From positions 124,001 to 188,000 of the forward strand of contig CAZAZQ010000002.1 of the NCBI GenBank assembly GCA_964489705.1: DNA of 64,000 nt, read 5' to 3'. A model generated the notes under the pieces. The model saw only the letters and a program-made list of their open reading frames with translations. It searched no databases and was not told the origin of the DNA. Positions 60,227 through 64,000 of the stretch are shown here, piece by piece. Position 1 is the stretch's first letter; each line of letters starts with the position of its first letter. Source of the stretch: CAZAZQ01 sp964489705. Its GTDB lineage: Bacteria > Zixibacteria > MSB-5A5 > GN15 > FEB-12. The position numbers were made by a program, and so were the translations under genes.

Positions 60227-61185
60227 TTCAATACTCGCTTATAGCTAAAAATCTTTTTGGTCTCGCTCTTCTTCAATTCGTGAGAGGCGATTTCAGCCAA
60301 TCCCACCGCTAAAACTTTTCCGGTCAAATCCTTCAATAGAATATAATCGCCGGCACCGAACGCCCCCTGAATCCGAACCACATGTCGAGGCAGGAGCTCT
60401 CTGCCGTGAATAACGGCTTTTTCAAACTCTTTGTCAACCATGACGGCGCTGTACGGGAGGACATCGTCAATCGGTATCAACTTCTCCCCCAGCGTCCCTT
60501 CGCGGTGAAGAGTTTCGATTTCTTCCACGGTGAGCGTCTCCGTCAACTTCATCTTCCCGACTGCGGTACGCTGCAACTTCGACAGATAGGCGCCGCACCC
60601 GAGGTGTTCGCCGAGTTCGTGTGCCAGCGAGCGGATGTAAGTGCCGCCGGAACAATGCACCCGAATCCTCAAAAACGGCGGTTGGAAGTCGAGCAGCTTC
60701 AGCTCGTAGATTTCGACCTCCCGCTCGGGCGGCTCCACTTCTTTGCCTTGACGGGCAAAATCGTAGAGGTGCTTTCCTTTCACGCGAACTGCGGAATACA
60801 ACGGCACCTTTTGAGTTATTTTCCCCGTGTATTTTCGGAACAACCGCTCCCAGTCCTCGTCAGTCAAATTCGGAACCGGCTTGGAGGGAGCCGTTTCATC
60901 CACTCCTTCCTTGTCGAAAGTGGTGGAGCTTTTCCCCAAGTAAATTTCCGCATGATAGACCTTGCTCAAAGAAGAAAGATACGGCGACGCTTTGGTGGCA
61001 CTGCCCAAACAGAGCACCATCAATCCCTCCGCTAACGGATCCAGGGTGCCGGTATGCCCTACCCGCCGTTGGTTCAATATGCGGCGGATATCCTTTACCG
61101 CGTCATGGCTGGTCATACCGACCGGCTTGTTCAAAAGGAGCAAGCCGCTATACGGATGCCGTCTGTTCTCAGAAGCTTTTGCCAT
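60223..61185 (-). CDS. truB: tRNA pseudouridine(55) synthase TruB
   Basis: A 320-residue enzyme with the catalytic Asp49 in VGHTGTLDPLAEGLMVLCLG, the N-terminal LLLNKPVGMTSHD and a C-terminal PUA-like domain (ELLPRHVVRIQGAFGAGDYILLKD). It makes pseudouridine 55 in the T loop. It overlaps nrnA upstream by 17 nt and ribF downstream by 4, so the block is translationally coupled. Confidence 0.96.
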   Translation of the reverse strand: MAKASENRRHPYSGLLLLNKPVGMTSHDAVKDIRRILNQRRVGHTGTLDPLAEGLMVLCLGSATKASPYLSSLSKVYHAEIYLGKSSTTFDKEGVDETAPSKPVPNLTDEDWERLFRKYTGKITQKVPLYSAVRVKGKHLYDFARQGKEVEPPEREVEIYELKLLDFQPPFLRIRVHCSGGTYIRSLAHELGEHLGCGAYLSKLQRTAVGKMKLTETLTVEEIETLHREGTLGEKLIPIDDVLPYSAVMVDKEFEKAVIHGRELLPRHVVRIQGAFGAGDYILLKDLTGKVLAVGLAEIASHELKKSETKKIFSYKRVLN

Positions 61186-62197
61186 CCCGTGCCTTTCTCA
61201 ACAAGGGAATCACCTCTTGCCGTGCTTCCTCGAGCGGCAAAGGGATAGTGCATCCCGAGGCATTCAAATGCCCCCCACCGTTGAAGCGTGCCGCCACTTC
61301 GGCAACATTAATCTCGTCGCGGGAACGGAATGAGACCTTGGTCTGCCGAGGAGCGCTCTCCTTGAACAGCGCTCCGACCAGCACACCCCGAGCAAAGAGC
61401 GTAAAGTCCACCAACCCTTCCGTCTCCGACGGCTTCGCTCCGCTTTCGTCGAACATGCTCTGGGTCAGGGTCAGCAAACAAATGGTACCGTCGTCGATGA
61501 ATTCGATGGAGTTCAAGACCTTTCCGATAAGTTTCATGCTCGAAGGACGGAGGTTATAATACACCTGGTCGCAAATCTTCTGCGGGTCGGCACCGGCTGC
61601 GATGAGCATCCCGGCTATTTCCATCGTACGCGGTGAGGTCGAGCTGTACCGGAAACGCCCTGTGTCGGTCAAGATTGCCGTATAAAGCTGCTCGGCAACT
61701 TCCCGGGAAATCGGAAAGCCCACCTGCCGGAAGTATTCAAACGCCATCTCCCCTACCGACGAGGCTCCGACGTTCAGCCAGTTGATTTCGCCGAATTGCT
61801 CGTTGTCCTGGTGGTGGTCGATGTTGACGATTTTCACCTCCGGCGTAATAAATCGCTGCGTCTTGCCGATTCGCTTCAAATTCGGGCATTCGAGAATAAG
61901 CGCCGTATCGACGGCAAAAGAGTCGTCATACTCATCGGCATGAGTAATGGAATCGACGTCGGGAAGGAAGGCGTACTTTTCCGGGATGCCGTTGTCGCTT
62001 ATCAAAAAAACCTCTTTTCCGAGGGAGCGGAGGTAGGCGGCAAAAGCGAGTTGGGCGCCGATGGAATCCCCGTCCGGGTCAATGTGCGAGGCAATCAAAA
62101 TGCGACGGCTCTGTTCGAAGAGGTCGCGAATTTCTCGATAAGGGATATCGCCGGAGGTTTGGTTCGTATTATTTTTTTGAATTACTTTTGATCTCAT
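61169..62197 (-). CDS. nrnA: DHH-family oligoribonuclease / pAp phosphatase (NrnA-like)
   Basis: A 342-residue phosphoesterase. Metal-binding motifs are ASHIDPDGDSIGAQ and NIDHHQDNEQFG, and the C-terminal DHHA1 domain has GGGHLNASGCTIP. It degrades nanoRNA and dephosphorylates 3'-phosphoadenosine 5'-phosphate. Its position between rbfA and truB is the same as in many bacteria. It starts inside rbfA (29-nt overlap). Confidence 0.93.
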   Translation of the reverse strand: MRSKVIQKNNTNQTSGDIPYREIRDLFEQSRRILIASHIDPDGDSIGAQLAFAAYLRSLGKEVFLISDNGIPEKYAFLPDVDSITHADEYDDSFAVDTALILECPNLKRIGKTQRFITPEVKIVNIDHHQDNEQFGEINWLNVGASSVGEMAFEYFRQVGFPISREVAEQLYTAILTDTGRFRYSSTSPRTMEIAGMLIAAGADPQKICDQVYYNLRPSSMKLIGKVLNSIEFIDDGTICLLTLTQSMFDESGAKPSETEGLVDFTLFARGVLVGALFKESAPRQTKVSFRSRDEINVAEVAARFNGGGHLNASGCTIPLPLEEARQEVIPLLRKARDGKSF

Positions 62198-62528
62198 TCA
62201 ACAACTGCTCAATTCGAATTCCTTCTTCTATGGAAGAATCATACTTGAAACGCAATTCCGGAATACGCCGAATATGCAGATTCCGTCCGACAATGTGCTG
62301 GATGCGTTTCCTTTCTTTCGCCAAGTACGCCGCTATCGCCAGCCGGTCGTCTTCCTTCTGTCCCAATACCGAGTAATAGACAGTGGCATAGCGGAGATCG
62401 TCGCTGACCCGGACATGGGTGAAGGTCACCAGAATCTGAGTCATATCCGACAATTCCGTCTGCATGAGGGTCGAAATATCACGCAGCATCTGCTCGCCGA
62501 CCCGCGTGGAGCGTTTGTACTGTCGCAT
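62169..62528 (-). CDS. rbfA: Ribosome-binding factor A
   Basis: A 119-residue KH-fold protein with the RbfA pattern: KRSTRVGEQMLRDISTLMQ, VTFTHVRVSDDLRYATVYYSV and RRIPELRFKYDSSIEEG. It assists maturation of the 30S subunit. It starts 2 nt after the stop of ylxP. Confidence 0.95.
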   Translation of the reverse strand: MRQYKRSTRVGEQMLRDISTLMQTELSDMTQILVTFTHVRVSDDLRYATVYYSVLGQKEDDRLAIAAYLAKERKRIQHIVGRNLHIRRIPELRFKYDSSIEEGIRIEQLLNEIKSNSKK

Positions 62529-62530
62529 GG

Positions 62531-62812
62531 CTAAAAGGTTTCCGTTCTATACTCCGCCAAATTCAGGTTCGGCTCGGCTTCTATTTTGTTCACCACCTGG
62601 GCAATTACCTGATGGGCATAGCTGTTGTTGTTGGCGACCACCGCCGCTCCCAAGAGGGCGGAGCGAAGGATGTCATTGTCGCCGACCTCGGCTATGGAGA
62701 TGTTGAAGTTGTTTCTCAAGCGTGCTATCAGCGACTTGAGAATTCTTCGCTTTCCCTTCAGGGAATCAACCCCCGGCAATTCCAATTGACATAGTAACGT
62801 CACTGTAACCAA
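62531..62812 (-). CDS. ylxP: YlxP/DUF503-family protein
   Basis: A 93-residue protein with the DUF503 signature LELPGVDSLKGKRRILKSLI and NNFNISIAEVGDND. It has a ferredoxin-like fold of unclear role, linked to ribosome assembly by its fixed place between infB and rbfA. It starts 16 nt after infB. Confidence 0.92.
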   Translation of the reverse strand: MVTVTLLCQLELPGVDSLKGKRRILKSLIARLRNNFNISIAEVGDNDILRSALLGAAVVANNNSYAHQVIAQVVNKIEAEPNLNLAEYRTETF

Positions 62813-62828
62813 AAATCGAGCCTCACGC

Positions 62829-64000
62829 CTATAGGGTCCGTGCTTCTTCTACCAACTCAAAAGCTTCAATAATATCGCCGACTTTGATATCATTGAAGTT
62901 CTCAATTCCCAATCCACATTCGAACCCCTCCTTCACTTCCCGGACGTCGTCCTTGAAGCGCTTCAAAGAGGCAAGGTTACCGCTATAGATGACCCGGCCG
63001 TCCCGCACCAAGCGGACTTTGTTCTGGCGATGGATTCGTCCTTCTCGGACGTAGCAGCCCGCCACCGTCCCGACCTTGGGAATTCGGAAAATGTCGCGGA
63101 CTTCCGCCACTCCGGAAAATTTCTCCTTCACTTCCGGTGACAACAAGCCCGCCAATGCCTGCTTGACATCCCGTTCCGCTTCGTAAATCACGTCATACAT
63201 ACGGATGTCCACTTTTTCCCGTTTGGCGACTTCCCGGGCGCGAGCGTCCACTGAGACCTGGAAACCGATAATAATAGCGTTGGACGCCGAAGCGAGGAGA
63301 ATATCGGACTCGGTAATCGTTCCCACTCCTTTGTGGATAATGCTGGTTTTGACTTCCTCTGTGGCGATTTTCCCCAAGGTGTCCGCCAGCACTTCCACCG
63401 AACCGTCCACATCGCCTTTAATAATGAGCTTCAGCTCTTTGATTTGTCCTTCTTTAATGCGGTCAAAGACCTTGTCGAGCGAAATCGCCCCGCGCATCTT
63501 GCGGATTTCCTGCTCCCGCTTAATCTGGGTACGTTTGAAAACGATGTCCCGGGCTTCTTGGTCGTTCTTGACGACCATGAAGCTGTCCCCTGCTTGCGGG
63601 ACGCCGTTCAAACCCGAGATCTGCGCCGGGGTCGCCGGGCCCACCGATTGAATTTGCTGCTCCCGGTCATTAACAATCGATCGAGCTCTGCCGTAATACA
63701 TCCCGGCGACAATGGAATCTCCGATACGGCAGGTGCCCTTTTGAATCAAGACCGTCGCCACGGGACCACGCCCGCGTTCCAGGCGGGCATCGACCACCAC
63801 TCCTTGTCCCCGAATAGTCGGGTCGGCTTTCAAATCCATAATTTCGGCTTGCAGGAGAATCATTTCCAAAAGCTTGTCCACTCCTTCCCCGGTTTTTGCC
63901 GACACTTCGACCATGATATTTTTTCCGCCCCATTCTTCGGCGACGAGGTTGTAATTGGACAATTGCGTCCGGGTCGCATCCGGGTTGGCGTTCGGCTTAT
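62829..64000 (-). CDS. infB: Translation initiation factor IF-2 (C-terminal part, 5' end outside window)
   Basis: The frame is open to the right edge and is cut off at the window end, so only the last 390 or so residues are present. It begins in the G domain with KPNANPDATRTQLS (just after the NKxD motif), followed by the G5 region VSAKTGEGVDKLLEMI. Domain II (VATVLIQKGTCRIGDSIVAG), domain III and the initiator-tRNA-binding domain IV (TVAGCYVREGRIHRQNKVRLVRDG, then ECGLGIENFNDIKVGDIIEAFE) are complete. It is the first gene visible in the infB-ylxP-rbfA-nrnA-truB-ribF-rpsO-pnp series. Confidence 0.97.
   Translation of the reverse strand, partial: KPNANPDATRTQLSNYNLVAEEWGGKNIMVEVSAKTGEGVDKLLEMILLQAEIMDLKADPTIRGQGVVVDARLERGRGPVATVLIQKGTCRIGDSIVAGMYYGRARSIVNDREQQIQSVGPATPAQISGLNGVPQAGDSFMVVKNDQEARDIVFKRTQIKREQEIRKMRGAISLDKVFDRIKEGQIKELKLIIKGDVDGSVEVLADTLGKIATEEVKTSIIHKGVGTITESDILLASASNAIIIGFQVSVDARAREVAKREKVDIRMYDVIYEAERDVKQALAGLLSPEVKEKFSGVAEVRDIFRIPKVGTVAGCYVREGRIHRQNKVRLVRDGRVIYSGNLASLKRFKDDVREVKEGFECGLGIENFNDIKVGDIIEAFELVEEARTL

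Noticed and set aside
1..64000. CRISPR arrays, transposases, integrases, toxin-antitoxin pairs or defence genes
   Set aside because: No regularly spaced repeats and no recognisable mobile-element or defence protein appear among the coding regions.

Overview
The window looks like a chromosomal segment of an uncultured, double-membraned bacterium of the Fibrobacteres-Chlorobi-Bacteroidetes (FCB) side of the tree, most likely candidate phylum Zixibacteria or a close relative. This rests on large secreted proteins that end either in a 'QNYPNPFNP' type IX-like sorting domain or in paired dockerin repeats of the style 'NVADLTFLVNYLFKGGP', on two PorV/PorQ-family outer-membrane proteins, and on PKD-rich lipoproteins. 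The taxonomic call is inference. There is no mobile element, CRISPR array, phage gene or rRNA. A run of exactly 100 N (14641-14740) inside feoB marks an assembly join, so this is probably a metagenome scaffold.

Layout. 1-12.0 kb holds secreted and surface proteins: a dockerin-bearing exoprotein behind a long structured leader, a GT39-type glycosyltransferase with TPRs on the opposite strand, a subtilisin (S8) and an M6 metalloprotease, both with sorting domains. 12.2-15.3 kb is an iron module, fur-feoA-feoB-FeoB-associated protein. 15.4-22.3 kb is a dense housekeeping run, ecfT-truA-talC-purB-psd-pssA-purS-purQ-small membrane protein-tatA-hypothetical, with many stop/start overlaps. 22.4-26.4 kb (minus) is a signalling cassette of an FHA protein, a metallophosphoesterase and a CHASE2 Ser/Thr kinase. 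26.5-28.6 kb carries dusB and etfA. 28.7-32.9 kb carries a five-PKD lipoprotein and a divergent SPFH/zinc-ribbon pair. 33.0-38.7 kb is a propeller exoprotein with a variant sorting domain, two PorV/PorQ-like proteins and an isocitrate dehydrogenase. 38.9-40.4 kb has a 4-hydroxybutyryl-CoA dehydratase-family protein with altered active-site positions and a tRNA-Glu. 40.6-45.8 kb is an NtrC-type two-component pair followed by a helical exported protein and a beta-barrel. 45.9-49.3 kb has a D,D-carboxypeptidase and two nucleotide-sugar enzymes. 49.3-64 kb (minus) is pepF, a GT2, leuS, and the conserved infB-ylxP-rbfA-nrnA-truB-ribF-rpsO-pnp-M16 peptidase-polysaccharide deacetylase series, entering the window in the middle of infB.

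How it fits together. The exoproteases and the propeller protein carry the cargo signal of a type IX-like secretion route, and the PorV/PorQ pair directly downstream of the propeller gene could be its outer-membrane acceptor; this is inference from families and adjacency. The two-component pair precedes a barrel/helical pair that has a near-consensus sigma-54 element upstream. Several promoters share a TTGnCA-N17-TATATT pattern, and for at least three genes the ATG lies only 6 nt after the -10 element, which predicts leaderless mRNAs. No gene in the window is an obvious novel defence or mobile system. The best leads are the leaderless starts, the structured leader at 249-538, the FHA/phosphatase/kinase cassette and the modified dehydratase-family protein.
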